A program made the position numbers and the translations under genes. From DASXAI01 sp963798445 (GTDB taxonomy: Bacteria; Actinomycetota; Acidimicrobiia; Acidimicrobiales; Ilumatobacteraceae): DNA of 64,000 nt. This document shows positions 52,804 through 61,807 of this stretch, one piece after another (the stretch's first letter is position 1; the number at the start of each line of letters is the position of its first letter). The stretch spans positions 558,001 through 622,000 of the forward strand of contig CAWCTH010000003.1 of assembly GCA_963798445.1 (NCBI GenBank). The letters are read 5' to 3'. The notes beneath the pieces were generated by a model. The model ran no database searches. It saw nothing but the letters and a program-made list of their open reading frames with translations, and was not told where the DNA came from.

Positions 52804-53007
52804 ATGGCGTACGAGGTCGTCGTCATAGGCCGCGCCGAGGGGCCGGTGTGGGCGGACCTGGAGGAGCGCGTCGGACCGGCCTCGATCCGGGCCGAAGACG
52901 GCCGGGTCATGCTGACGTTGCCTGACCAGTCCGCTCTCGTCGCGTTGCTCGCTCGCCTCCACGATCTCAACATCACCGTCGAGGGCGTCCGTCACCTCGA
53001 GCACTGA
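52804..53007 (+). CDS. Small hypothetical protein
   Basis: A 67-residue protein, MAYEVVVIGRAEGPVWADLE then ERVGPASIRAEDGRVMLTLP, DQSALVALLARLHDLNITVE, ending VRHLEH. The strand-helix-strand-helix pattern is ACT- or ferredoxin-like, but no family is certain. Start 52804 is chosen because GGAGGTGG (52794-52801) precedes it. Related proteins may pair with regulators, but that is a guess. It is convergent with the META-domain gene. Confidence 0.6.
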   Translation: MAYEVVVIGRAEGPVWADLEERVGPASIRAEDGRVMLTLPDQSALVALLARLHDLNITVEGVRHLEH

Positions 53008-53027
53008 CGGTTGAGCGGGGTAGACGC

Positions 53028-53876
53028 TCAGCGCGAGAGCGTGAGGGCGCGCTGCCCGGCGCTGTTGAAGAGCGTCGCCTCGTGACTGGCGACCTCCGCG
53101 GTCGTCGACGATTCGAGCGCCCGGAGATACGACGTCTCTTGCGTCGACAGGTCCGGGTCCGTACAGGCGGCCAGCGTCGCCGCCAGCGGCCCGATGGTGA
53201 CCGCATCGCCGGGTCCCTGCGTCCACGGGCCGCGGAAGGTGTTGCAGCCGGTGTTGCCGTTCACCGTGCCGTCAGCGACGAAGCCGGCCGTGAGCTCGCT
53301 GCCGTTGACGACCGACGTGAACGCGTTGCCCGAGGACGTGAGGTAGCCGGTGACGGTCCAGTCGCCGACCAGCGACGAGTTCGCCGCCGCGAACGTCAGG
53401 ACCGTGGCGCCCGACGCATCCTTGAGCACGAGCGACGACGGACCCAGCTCGTAGGTGGCCACCTGCGCCAGGCGGGCGAGGTAGGCCTGCTCGATCGCCG
53501 TCTCCACCGCGGGGCACGCCATGTTGGTCATGGCCGCCTGGCCAAAGGTCAGCGACGAGCCGGACGTGGTGTAGCTGGTGTTGAGCCGGTTGCAGCCGGT
53601 GAAGCCGGAGGCGCGACCGTCACTCAGCAGCAGTGTCGGCTGGATGCGGTCGCCGCCCGGGAGGTTGAGCGCCGTGGCCTCGAGCTCCCACGTGGTGCCC
53701 TCGAGTGGCACCGACGCCGCCGCCGTCGTGGCGGCACCGGCCGCGTTGCCGCCCGCTGCCGGGGCGTCGGGGCTGTCCGAGCCGCAGCTGGCCAGCAACC
53801 CGAGGACGCCGACGACGGCTACCGGAGCCAGCAGGCGCAAGCGTCCCGCACCGGATCGCTTCGCGACGGGGCTCAC
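53028..53876 (-). CDS. Lipoprotein with two META (HslJ-like) domains
   Basis: A 282-residue lipoprotein. The signal peptide ends GLLASC. Two META domains follow: PLEGTTWELEATALNLPG with FTGCNRLNTSYTTSGSSLTF and MTNMACP, then VGDWTVTGYLTSSGNAFTSV with VNGNTGCNTFRGPWT and LAATLAACTDPDL. The paired Gly-Cys-Asn motifs and cysteines are typical. META domains are small beta-barrel-like outer domains linked to heat or novobiocin stress. ATG 53876 overlaps the stop of the upstream fusion gene (ATGA), so the two are translated together. Confidence 0.88.
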   Translation of the reverse strand: MSPVAKRSGAGRLRLLAPVAVVGVLGLLASCGSDSPDAPAAGGNAAGAATTAAASVPLEGTTWELEATALNLPGGDRIQPTLLLSDGRASGFTGCNRLNTSYTTSGSSLTFGQAAMTNMACPAVETAIEQAYLARLAQVATYELGPSSLVLKDASGATVLTFAAANSSLVGDWTVTGYLTSSGNAFTSVVNGSELTAGFVADGTVNGNTGCNTFRGPWTQGPGDAVTIGPLAATLAACTDPDLSTQETSYLRALESSTTAEVASHEATLFNSAGQRALTLSR

Positions 53877-56206
53877 GCCGGCACCGCGCTGAGGGGGTGG
53901 ACGATGCCGTTCGAGGCCGCCAGCTCGGGCGACAACACTGGCGCGTTGTTGACAGTCATGGCGCTCCCTGAGGTGCCGATGGTCAGCACGGTGTCGGACA
54001 GGCTGGTGACCGTGGCGCCCGCCGACAGGTCCTCTGACGTCAGGCGACCCTTGGCCATCCCGGCCAAGAGCAGGTCGTAGAGCTTGTCAGGATCAGCCCG
54101 CACCGCGTCGAGCTGTCCCGCGGGCAGCGCCGCGAACGCTTGGTCGGTGGGGACGAACACGGTCACCGGTCCGAGGACGGCCAGCGAGTCGGCCAGGCCG
54201 GCGTCGGCGAGCAGGCCGAGGTAGGTCGTGAAACGACCGTCGGCGCGCAGCACGCTCACGACGTCAGGCGTATCAGGCGGCAGGGGCTCGCTCGGTGGCG
54301 TCGTGGGCACCGTGGTCGCCGGCGGCTTGGCCGTCGTGGCCGGTTCGGTCGGCGGCGGTGTCGCGGGCACCGTCGGCGCGGGCACGGTGGTCGCAACCGT
54401 GGGCGGCTCGGTCGGTGGCGTCGTCGCGGGCTCGGTCGGCGGGATCGTGGTCGGCTCCGGCGGCGGGGGGACCGAGGCCGCGCCGCGCGCATACACCGCC
54501 TGCACGGTGGCGGCGTCGACGACGCCGGTCTGGGGCACGCCCAGCGACGCCTGCAGGCTCCGGACCGCGGCGATGGTGGCGGCCGAGTAGACCCCGTCGA
54601 TCGGTCCGGAGTAGAGCCCCAGGTCGGTGAGCGCTTGTTGGAGGCTGGCGGTGGCGGTGCTGACCGTGTCACCAGCCGTTCCCAGCTGGGCGCGGAAGGC
54701 AGCGTCGGTGGCGGCGTCGTAGACGCCCGTCACGGGAACCCCGAGCCGCTGCTGCAACGCCCCGATTGATGCAGTGAGGGCCTCGGACGGCACGCCGTCG
54801 ATCGGTCCGCTGTAGAGGCCGAGGGCGGCGAGGGCCTGCTGGAGCCGGATCGTCTGCAGCGCGGCCGCCGTGGCCAGCTCGGCTGCCTCCGCCGAGCGCT
54901 GGGCGGCGATGTCGACGTCGATGGTCTTGGCCACGACGACCTCACCGTTGGCCAGGTTGGCCACCGTGAACCGCGATGCGGTCGGGCTGTTGGTGGCGTC
55001 GAAGGTGAACGAGCCGATCTGGCCCTGATAGGCGACGGTGTCGCCGGCTGCGAGACGCGCCCGGCAATCGGCGTAGGTGGAGCACGGTCGGGACCCGCTC
55101 AGGACCTTGGGGATCTGGGCCACGTACACGTTGGGGTCGGCCGACCCGGCCGCCTCCGCCGCCAGCGCCATGACCATGGCACAGTCGTAGAGCTGCGGGC
55201 CGTAGATGATCTGACCGGACGGCAGCGCCTGGAGGCGCTGGATGAAGGCCCGGTCGCCGGTGACGCCGATCATCGTCAGACCGTCGAGCTTCTCCGGCGC
55301 ACCCGAGAACGTCCGGTCGGCCAGACGCGGTGTGAAGAGCGCATCGAAGCCGAGGATGGCGGTAGGCGGCACACCAGCGTTCACGAGCTGGTCGAGCAGT
55401 CGCGGTGCTTCCTCGTAGGTGACGACGACGACCTTGTTCGGGCCGAAGGCGGCCGCCTGGCCCGCCTCCCGGCTCAGTGAGGTCTGCCCGGGCAGGTACG
55501 AGATCACGGTGGTCGACATGCCCTGGCTCGACAGCAGTGACGACAGTCCGGCGCTCACGGCCGTGCCGTAGTCGTCGCTGCGGGCGACGATGGCGACCTT
55601 CCACGGGTCGGCGGGTGCGGCGGCGTCGCGCTCGGCCACGATCTGCTGGGCGGCGAAGTCGATCGTGTACTGATCGGGCAGGGCGGTGCGGTAGAACGCC
55701 GCCTGGGGCGGGTCGCTGTTCAGGTGCGGCACGGTGGCCGAGCCCGAACAGGCGGCCGTTCCCTCCGCCGCAACTGCGGGGATGGCGGCGAGGGCATCAG
55801 TGGACCCGACGGGTCCCAGCACGACGCTGGCCCCAGAGTCCACGAGGTAGGTCACGGCGCCGGTGACGGAACCCGCCGACACGTCGTCGGTCGTGATGGC
55901 GTCCACCGGTGCGCCGAGCACACCGCCACCGGCGTTGATGTCGCTCACGGCCAGAGACAACGCGTTCTCCTGGGCGTACGCGAGGCCCAGGAGCAGCGGG
56001 GCCCCCGGGGCGAGGAACCCGAAGGTGAACTTCGGCGCGACCACCGGCGCCCCCGTGGTCGACACCTCAGGCGCCGGCGCCACGGTGGACGCGGGCACGG
56101 TCGTGGTGGTGGCCGTCTTATTGTCGCCGCTGCAGGCAGCGGCGGCGAGCAGGATGGTCCCGGCGACCACCCACGCTGCTGCTGCTCGTGAGCGAGATCG
56201 CCGCAT
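53873..56206 (-). CDS. Lipoprotein: substrate-binding domain, two peptidoglycan-binding domains and a fasciclin domain
   Basis: A 777-residue lipoprotein (signal ends LLAAAAC, Cys25). Residues about 55-440 are a type I periplasmic-binding fold (FGFLAPGAPLLLGLAYAQEN, SVVLGPVGSTDALAAIPAVA, VVVVTYEEAPRLLDQLVNAG), as in branched-chain amino-acid receptors. Residues about 455-505 and 517-572 are peptidoglycan-binding type 1 repeats (LGLYSGPIDGVPSEAL; LGLYSGPIDGVYSAAT). A Pro/Thr linker (575-648) leads to a FAS1 domain at about 650-775 (GPVTVFVPTDQAFAALPAGQ). No permease is nearby, so it may be a wall-bound sensor rather than a transporter part. It is coupled to the META gene. ATG 56206. Confidence 0.9.
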   Translation of the reverse strand: MRRSRSRAAAAWVVAGTILLAAAACSGDNKTATTTTVPASTVAPAPEVSTTGAPVVAPKFTFGFLAPGAPLLLGLAYAQENALSLAVSDINAGGGVLGAPVDAITTDDVSAGSVTGAVTYLVDSGASVVLGPVGSTDALAAIPAVAAEGTAACSGSATVPHLNSDPPQAAFYRTALPDQYTIDFAAQQIVAERDAAAPADPWKVAIVARSDDYGTAVSAGLSSLLSSQGMSTTVISYLPGQTSLSREAGQAAAFGPNKVVVVTYEEAPRLLDQLVNAGVPPTAILGFDALFTPRLADRTFSGAPEKLDGLTMIGVTGDRAFIQRLQALPSGQIIYGPQLYDCAMVMALAAEAAGSADPNVYVAQIPKVLSGSRPCSTYADCRARLAAGDTVAYQGQIGSFTFDATNSPTASRFTVANLANGEVVVAKTIDVDIAAQRSAEAAELATAAALQTIRLQQALAALGLYSGPIDGVPSEALTASIGALQQRLGVPVTGVYDAATDAAFRAQLGTAGDTVSTATASLQQALTDLGLYSGPIDGVYSAATIAAVRSLQASLGVPQTGVVDAATVQAVYARGAASVPPPPEPTTIPPTEPATTPPTEPPTVATTVPAPTVPATPPPTEPATTAKPPATTVPTTPPSEPLPPDTPDVVSVLRADGRFTTYLGLLADAGLADSLAVLGPVTVFVPTDQAFAALPAGQLDAVRADPDKLYDLLLAGMAKGRLTSEDLSAGATVTSLSDTVLTIGTSGSAMTVNNAPVLSPELAASNGIVHPLSAVPA

Positions 56207-56217
56207 CGTGAGGCACC

Positions 56218-57944
56218 CTACGGATGCCTCGGCTCGGTGGCTAGACCCGCAACGGGTGTATGGCAGGCGACCCGGAGGTCGATCAAGAGGTGCTTGTTGC
56301 GCTCCAGCCAGCGCAACGCGAAAGGTCGCCAGCCGGTACATCAGTACAGCGGCGAACGCGGCCTCCTCGGGGACGCCCGCTCGTACCAGCCCGAGCGTGA
56401 GTCCTCCCTCGACGACGCCGATCCCGCCGGGGATGGGGATGACGCCGGACAGCAGCGACACGCTGACGTTGATGAGCACGAGCTCACCCAGCCATCCCGA
56501 GCCGCCGCGGCGAGTTCAGCCCCTTGATGGCGGCGATGGCATCAATCAGGAGTCGCCGGACGCCGCCCAGGACGAGGCGGCGCAACCGTGGGATCAGCAG
56601 CACGACGACGATGGCGGCGAGCCCTATCGCCAGCACCACGATGAAGAGCCGCACGAGCCCAGTCGGCGCCGCCCCACCGACGTCGAGCTCGAGCGACGCC
56701 GAGGTGAGACCCAGTATCCCCAGGAGCAGCACGACCTGGACGAAGAACTGCCGCATCCTGGATCTGGCGCCACAGGTCGCCGAAGTCCAGTCCGGCCAGG
56801 CCCGACGCCAGCGCGAAGAACGCGACGATGAGCAGCACGACCTGGATCACCGACCGCAAGGTGACGCGCCGAAGCCGCTGCAGATCGGGCGCGGGGACAC
56901 CGGCCAGTTCGGCGGCGCGGTCGCGGAGCTGGTCGAGGTCGAGGCCGGCTTCGCGCACCAGCTCCCGCTGCCGGGCGGTGAGTGCGGTGAGCTGCACGAA
57001 GGGCAGGGCCGCTTCCAGCCCCTCGGCCCGAGGGCCTCGAGGGCGGCGGGCAGCGCGGCATCGCTCCCCGCGGCGACGGCCGTGGTGACCAGCAGCTGGG
57101 CGTCGTCGGTGCGCAGCTGCGTCTCGGTCGGCGTGACGGTGGCGCCGCGGAAGTCGGTCAGGCCGACCTCGGCGTCGCGCAGGAGGCGATCGCCGTCGGC
57201 GTCGAGCGCGTCCACCACGAAGACGCCCGCCGGCTGGCGGACGGCGACACCCAACGCGCGAGCATCGACCTTGAGGCCGACGAGGGCGATGGCAACGTCG
57301 TCGAGGCCGGGCCGGCCGCGGGGGGAGCCGAAGATCAGGTGCACGATCGCCGCCGCCATGGCCGCCGCGAGCACGCCCGCCGTCGCGCCGGTCGGTGACG
57401 CGGAGCCGAACAGCACCGTGGCTACGAGACCGAGCAGCACGACCGTCAGTCCGAGGCGCCGCGCCGGCTGGCTGAGATGCGGCGACGCGGTCAGCACCAC
57501 GGCGCCGGGCAGCACGAGCCGCAACGGTGCGAAGCTCGACACCGATCGGCTGGCACGCACGGAGTCCCAGATCGCCGGCCACGATCCCAGCACCGAGCGG
57601 GCCACCAGCGAGGACAGCGCCGCGGCCACGACGAAGGCGACGAGGAGGTCGCGCCCGACCGTCCAACGCCGGCGTACCACCGAGGCCGCGGCGACGCCGA
57701 TCGCCATGATGGTGACGAGGTCGATCAGAAACTGCCACAGGCCGTCAAGGCCGTCGGGTACGACCCGGATCAGGGTCAGTACGGCCCGCTCGAAGCCGGC
57801 CGGAGGCTGCGAGATCGAACCGATGATGGCGAGCGCCAAGCCCGACCCGACGAGCGCGATGACTTCGGAGGCGCGGCGCGAACGCGGCTCGTCGGCGGGT
57901 CCGGCGAAGAGGCGCCACCGCCACGGCGCCACCTCTCGAGTCAT
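56218..57944 (-). pseudogene. Flippase-like/lysylphosphatidylglycerol-synthase membrane gene with several frame breaks
   Basis: From ATG 57944 (MTREVAPWRWRLFAG) a membrane protein with several helices reads (VVLLGLVATVLFGSASPTG, LIDLVTIMAIGVAAASVV). The frame changes at about 57025 (to LEAALPFVQLTALTARQREL, then DLQRLRRVTLRSVIQVVLLI), again at about 56780 (FFVQVVLLLGILGL) and about 56490 (LINVSVSLLSGVIPIPGGIG). Near 56300 the end ALRWLERNKHLLIDL is in yet another frame with about 8 codons missing. The C-terminus is typical of the UPF0104/MprF-type flippase domain. Four or more lesions in one gene make real decay possible, although the neighbouring genes also carry sequencing-like indels. Confidence 0.7.
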
Positions 57945-57963
57945 GTCAGGTGCTTGGCCAACC

Positions 57964-58176
57964 TCACTCGGACGAGCCGTCTCGGGGCAATCGCAACGCG
58001 CCGCCGTAGAAGCCACCGAGGATGACGCCGATGATCAGCCCGATCAGGGCGCCGACGAAGTTGTAGACGGCGGTCGAGCCCGAGTCCACCAGTTGATGGA
58101 CGATGAGACCCACGAACAACCCGATGACGCCACCGATGACGGCGCCGATGACCACTCCCCGGCCGACACGACTCAT
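57964..58176 (-). CDS. Small glycine-zipper membrane protein
   Basis: A 70-residue protein with two hydrophobic stretches, GVVIGAVIGGVIGLFVGLIV and FVGALIGLIIGVILGGFYGG, separated by HQLVDSGSTAVYN. The Gly spacing is of glycine-zipper type. ATG 58176 is preferred; GTG 58185 is possible. Just upstream of the flippase-like gene on the same strand, so it may be in its operon. Role unknown. Confidence 0.6.
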   Translation of the reverse strand: MSRVGRGVVIGAVIGGVIGLFVGLIVHQLVDSGSTAVYNFVGALIGLIIGVILGGFYGGALRLPRDGSSE

Positions 58177-58259
58177 GACCGGCACAGTAGCGAGGCGGGA
58201 GGAACGCCGAGCGACTCTGCGCCTCGGGCATCGGGCGGACCGGGCCTAGGGTTGACCTC

Positions 58260-59174
58260 ATGGCATCAGCGCACGTGAACGGCATCACGATCGAATACGA
58301 CGTCCACGGAGACGCCGGCGCCGACCCTCTTCTGCTGGTCATGGGCCTGGGTGGACAGCTCATCGCCTGGCCGCTCGATTTCGTCGGCGCCCTGACGGCA
58401 CGTGGTTTTCGCGTCATCCGCTTCGACAACCGCGACATCGGCCTGTCGACGAAGATCGACGTGCCGCCGCCGACCAAGCGCCAGATGATCCTGAGCGTGG
58501 TGTCGCCGCGCTTCGCCACCTCGTCCTACACCCTGGCCGACATGGCCGACGATGCCGCAGGGCTGATCGAGCACCTCGGCGTCGATCGGGCCCACGTCGT
58601 CGGTGCGTCGATGGGCGGCATGATCGCTCAAACGATCGCCATACGTCATCCCCACCGGGTGGCCAGTCTCACCTCGATCATGTCCAACACCGGCGACCGC
58701 CGCCACGGCAAGGTCAGCCCGAGGCTGCTGCGCAAGCTGCCGGCACTGCTGACGAGAGACCCCGACGAGGCGATCGACAACGGCGTCGAGATCTCCCGGC
58801 TCACCGCGGGTGCGCACTTCGACGAGGCGCTGGCGCGTGAGGCGGCTACCGCTGCCTTCCAGCGCAACTACGACCCCGCCGGCGCCGCCCGCCAGACCGT
58901 GGCCATCGCCGCCAGTCCCGACCGCACCGCCGACCTGGCCGCCGTCACCGCGCCGACGTTGGTGGTCCACGGGCTTGCCGACCGACTGGTGCGACCGTCG
59001 GGTGGGATCGCCACCGCGAAGGCGGTACCGGGCTCGCGTCTCGTCATGTACCCGGACATGGGTCACGATCTGCCCCGTACCCGGTGGGACGAGCTCATCA
59101 GCGAGATCGCCCTGAACGCCGCCCGGACGACGGCTCGGGTGCCGAGCCCGGCGCCCGCCCCGGCGCCGGCCTAA
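58260..59174 (+). CDS. Alpha/beta hydrolase
   Basis: A 304-residue alpha/beta hydrolase. It has LLLVMGLGGQLIAWPLDFVG, FRVIRFDNRDIGLSTKIDVP, the elbow VGASMGGMIAQTIAIRHPHR with Ser, the acid region PTLVVHGLADRLVRPSGG and the His in YPDMGHDLPRT. This subgroup includes many actinobacterial esterase/C-C hydrolase-like proteins. A Pro/Ala tail ends the protein (PSPAPAPAPA). ATG 58260. Substrate unknown. Confidence 0.9.
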   Translation: MASAHVNGITIEYDVHGDAGADPLLLVMGLGGQLIAWPLDFVGALTARGFRVIRFDNRDIGLSTKIDVPPPTKRQMILSVVSPRFATSSYTLADMADDAAGLIEHLGVDRAHVVGASMGGMIAQTIAIRHPHRVASLTSIMSNTGDRRHGKVSPRLLRKLPALLTRDPDEAIDNGVEISRLTAGAHFDEALAREAATAAFQRNYDPAGAARQTVAIAASPDRTADLAAVTAPTLVVHGLADRLVRPSGGIATAKAVPGSRLVMYPDMGHDLPRTRWDELISEIALNAARTTARVPSPAPAPAPA

Positions 59175-59234
59175 GGCCCTGGCTCGGGCCTGGGGCCACT
59201 CGCCTGCGGGCATGGGCCCGGGTACGGTCCGAAC

Positions 59235-59999
59235 ATGGAACTGCGCCTCGACGGCAAGGCCGCCATCGTCACGGGTGGCTCGAAGGGGATCGGCAAGGGC
59301 ATCGCCAAGGCGTTCGCAGATGCGGGCGCGCAGGTGCTCATCACGGCGCGCAAGCCGGAGGTGCTCGAGGCGTCCGCCGCGGAGCTGGGGCCGAACGTGT
59401 CGTGGATGGCCGGCCACACCGGCCGGCCGGAAGACGGTGATCGGGTGGTGGCGGCGTGCATCGAGCGCTATGGAAGCTGCGACGTGCTCGTGAACAACGC
59501 CGCCACCAACCCGTACGCCGGGCCGCTCATCGAGGCGCCACTGTCGGCGTGGGACAAGACGGTCGAGGTGAACCTGCGCGGGCCCCTGGCGTGGTCGCAG
59601 ATCGCGTGGCAGGCGTGGATGAAGGACCACGGCGGCTGCAGCATCATCAACATCGCGTCGGTGGGCGGGTACAAGACGTCGCCCGACCTCGGGCTGTACG
59701 CCGTTCTGAAGGCCGGGCTCATCCACATGACCAGGCAACTGGCCGCCGAGCTGGCGCCGAACGTGCGGGTGAACGCCATCGCTCCGGCCGTCATCCGCAC
59801 CGATTTCGCCCGCATCCTCTGGGAAGGCGAGCGCGGCGAGCGCACCGCCAAGACCTACCCGCTGCAACGTCTCGGTGAGCCCGAGGACGTCGGTGAGGCC
59901 GCTCTCTACCTCACCGCCGGCGCATCATGGATGACCGGCCAGACGCTCGTGCTCGACGGCGGCGGGCTCATCGCCTTCACCGGCAGCGACGAGGAGTAG
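59235..59999 (+). CDS. Short-chain dehydrogenase/reductase
   Basis: A 254-residue classical SDR. It has the Rossmann motif TGGSKGIGKGI (residues 14-24), VLVNNAATNPYAG (NNAG-type), the catalytic Ser in INIASVGGY and the Y-x3-K active site YAVLKAG, and GEPEDVGEAALYLTAGASWM plus the C-terminal LVLDGGGLI. Its closest known relatives act on acyl-CoA or alcohol substrates, but sequence alone does not settle the substrate. ATG 59235, 60 bases after the hydrolase gene on the same strand. Confidence 0.93.
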   Translation: MELRLDGKAAIVTGGSKGIGKGIAKAFADAGAQVLITARKPEVLEASAAELGPNVSWMAGHTGRPEDGDRVVAACIERYGSCDVLVNNAATNPYAGPLIEAPLSAWDKTVEVNLRGPLAWSQIAWQAWMKDHGGCSIINIASVGGYKTSPDLGLYAVLKAGLIHMTRQLAAELAPNVRVNAIAPAVIRTDFARILWEGERGERTAKTYPLQRLGEPEDVGEAALYLTAGASWMTGQTLVLDGGGLIAFTGSDEE

Positions 60000-60053
60000 C
60001 GGCGCCCGGCGCTGGTTCGGCCACGCCCCGGCGAAGGCGGGTGCCGCAGACGC

Positions 60054-60854
60054 CTACGCCGCCGCGCCCATATTGAGCAGGGCCTCGGCCTCGTCAGCCG
60101 GGACGGCCGCCATCCACAAGAAACCCTGGCCCCCGTGGCAGCCGAGGCGACGGACCTCGTCGGCCTCTTGGCGCGTCTCGATCCCTTCGGCCAAGACCCT
60201 CACCCGGTGCAGGTTCGCCTGCTTCACCAGCGCCCTCACCGTGACCCGCCCAGCCGTCGCCGTGGCCGCAACGACAAACGCCCGATCGATCTTCACGAGG
60301 TCGAAGGGCATCGACCAGAAATGGTCGCCGGCCGCGCCATTCGGGCCGATGCCGGCGAGGGCCAACTCGACGCCGAGCGCGTGCACGTCGTGACCCGCCC
60401 GTACCGCATCGCCCGCGTCTCCCCGTAGCTGCGCCGACGACAGTTCGACCATGAGCCCGCGCGGGTCGACGCCGGCATGGTCGATGGCCCGCACGAGATG
60501 GGCGGCGAACTGCCGGTTGCCGAACTCGAGGGCCGAGACGTTCACTCCGACGCGGAAGCCCGGCATCACGAGCACGTCCTCCTGCCACCGAGCCAGCTGA
60601 CGGAACACCTCGTGCCACATCCACTCATCGAGGACGTGGAGCAGGCCGCACTCCTGCGCCAACGGGACGAACATCGAAGCCGGAAGCAGCCCCAACCGGG
60701 GGTGATGCCACCGCGCCAGCGCCTCGAAGCCGTTGACGACGCCATCGGAGAGCCGCATCGTCGGCTGGTACCACGCCGCCAGCTCGCCCCGCACCAGGGC
60801 GTGGCGCAGATCGAGGCGCGAGGGCGGCAATTCACCGCTCGACAGAGACTCCAT
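60054..60854 (-). CDS. EAL domain protein lacking catalytic aspartates
   Basis: A 266-residue single EAL domain. Seen: GFEALARWHHPRLGLLPASM (EAL), FRVGVNVSALEFGNRQFAAH (Asn), VELSSAQLRGD (Glu), VKIDRAFV (Lys), AEGIETRQEADEVRRLGCHG and GQGFLWM. The DDFGTGYSSL segment of active c-di-GMP phosphodiesterases is replaced by LAGIGPNGAAGD, so both catalytic aspartates of that loop are gone. It is probably an inactive c-di-GMP receptor or a partner-binding domain. ATG 60854. It stands divergent, about 200 bases from the STAS/anti-sigma/phosphatase operon. Confidence 0.88.
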   Translation of the reverse strand: MESLSSGELPPSRLDLRHALVRGELAAWYQPTMRLSDGVVNGFEALARWHHPRLGLLPASMFVPLAQECGLLHVLDEWMWHEVFRQLARWQEDVLVMPGFRVGVNVSALEFGNRQFAAHLVRAIDHAGVDPRGLMVELSSAQLRGDAGDAVRAGHDVHALGVELALAGIGPNGAAGDHFWSMPFDLVKIDRAFVVAATATAGRVTVRALVKQANLHRVRVLAEGIETRQEADEVRRLGCHGGQGFLWMAAVPADEAEALLNMGAAA

Positions 60855-61061
60855 TGACTGATCATCGGGAATGCCCGCTGATGCCGACAGGCGCGAACGT
60901 GCGCTCTGCTACCAGCTCATTTGTGTCATTTCTGGCATTCCGGCCACAGCCCGTGCCGCCGCCGTCCCGGGCCGTGCGCTTCGGCATCCCAACACCGAAT
61001 GGCTGGTCAGTCCGTCGCCGCCGTCCTAGGGTCTCGGGCACTGGCCGGAGGGAGGTGCGGG
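60855..61061. other. Divergent promoter region between the EAL gene and the STAS operon
   Basis: About 200 bases without a gene. The operon start has the ribosome site GGAGGGAGGTG at 61047-61057. No clear sigma-70 -35/-10 pair was identified; an alternative sigma factor promoter is possible. Confidence 0.4.
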
Positions 61062-61379
61062 GTGGGATCGGCGTGGTCATGTGAGACCTTGGCCTCAGAT
61101 CGAGTCCGGATGGTCCTGCAGGGCGAGATCGATCTCGCCGCCGAGCGACCACTGATCGACGAGGTCGACGCTGTCGTGGGCGCCTCGCCGGACGTCATCG
61201 TCGTGCTGGACCTGGGCGACGTAGCCTTCATCGACTCCAGCGGTGTGCGCGCGCTGCTGCTGCTGCGTCGAGCCCACGGCGATCGGGTGATCCTCGGCGC
61301 CCGCTCTGAGGCAGTGCAACGAGTCCTGGACATCGCGGGTCTTGCAGAACTGTTCGCCGACGATCGCCCGGGCGGCTGA
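61062..61379 (+). CDS. STAS-domain anti-anti-sigma factor
   Basis: A 105-residue RsbV/SpoIIAA-type protein: ASDRVRMVLQGEIDLAAERP, VIVVLDLGDVAFIDSSGVRA with the phospho-acceptor Ser in DSSG, LGARSEAVQRVLDIAGLAEL. When unphosphorylated it binds the anti-sigma kinase and frees the sigma factor. GTG 61062 is chosen because of the ribosome site GGAGGGAGGTG; a nearby GTG at 61055 is in another frame. Its stop overlaps the next start by one base (TGATG). Confidence 0.88.
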   Translation: MGSAWSCETLASDRVRMVLQGEIDLAAERPLIDEVDAVVGASPDVIVVLDLGDVAFIDSSGVRALLLLRRAHGDRVILGARSEAVQRVLDIAGLAELFADDRPGG

Positions 61380-61807
61380 TGGCGCATCCTTCGTCGCACG
61401 AGCCGGTCATCCGAACCGACCAGGAGGGGCACCACGCGATCGCCCTGTTTCCTCGCGACGTGACGTCGGTCTCGTCGGCCAGAGCGTGGCTGGCGCGGTT
61501 CCTCGCTCCTCACTCCATGGAGCCGAACGTGTCCGCTGACGCGACGCTGGTACTGAGCGAACTGGTGACGAACGCGCTGCGCTACGGCGTCGGCGACATC
61601 GTGACGTTGGGCTCCCTCGACGAGCACGCCGTACGGGTCGCGGTCACCGACTCCGGCGACGAGCTACCCGAGGTGCAGCCGATCGAGTCCGGCCGCATCG
61701 GTGGGCTCGGCCTGCACGTCGTCACCCGTGTGGCGGACACCTGGGGCGTGGCGCCGTTCCCCGGAGGCAAGACGGTGTGGGCCAGCTTGCGCCGGCGCCG
61801 GTCGTGA
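61379..61807 (+). CDS. Anti-sigma factor kinase (RsbW/SpoIIAB-like)
   Basis: A 142-residue GHKL-type ATP-binding protein. The N-box reads LVLSELVTNALRYG with Glu and Asn, followed by RVAVTDSGDELP and the G-box GGLGLHVVTRVADTWG. It would bind a sigma factor and phosphorylate the STAS partner. The short tail and absence of an S/T kinase core fit this family. ATG 61379 overlaps the STAS stop by one base; its own stop overlaps the phosphatase start (GTGA), so three genes are translationally coupled. Confidence 0.9.
   Translation: MAHPSSHEPVIRTDQEGHHAIALFPRDVTSVSSARAWLARFLAPHSMEPNVSADATLVLSELVTNALRYGVGDIVTLGSLDEHAVRVAVTDSGDELPEVQPIESGRIGGLGLHVVTRVADTWGVAPFPGGKTVWASLRRRRS

Noticed and set aside
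56524..58278. 584-codon plus-strand frame opposite the flippase-like gene
   Set aside because: Low-complexity Ser/Thr/Arg composition typical of a shadow frame; the minus strand carries recognisable membrane helices and the IPIPGGIGVVEG motif.
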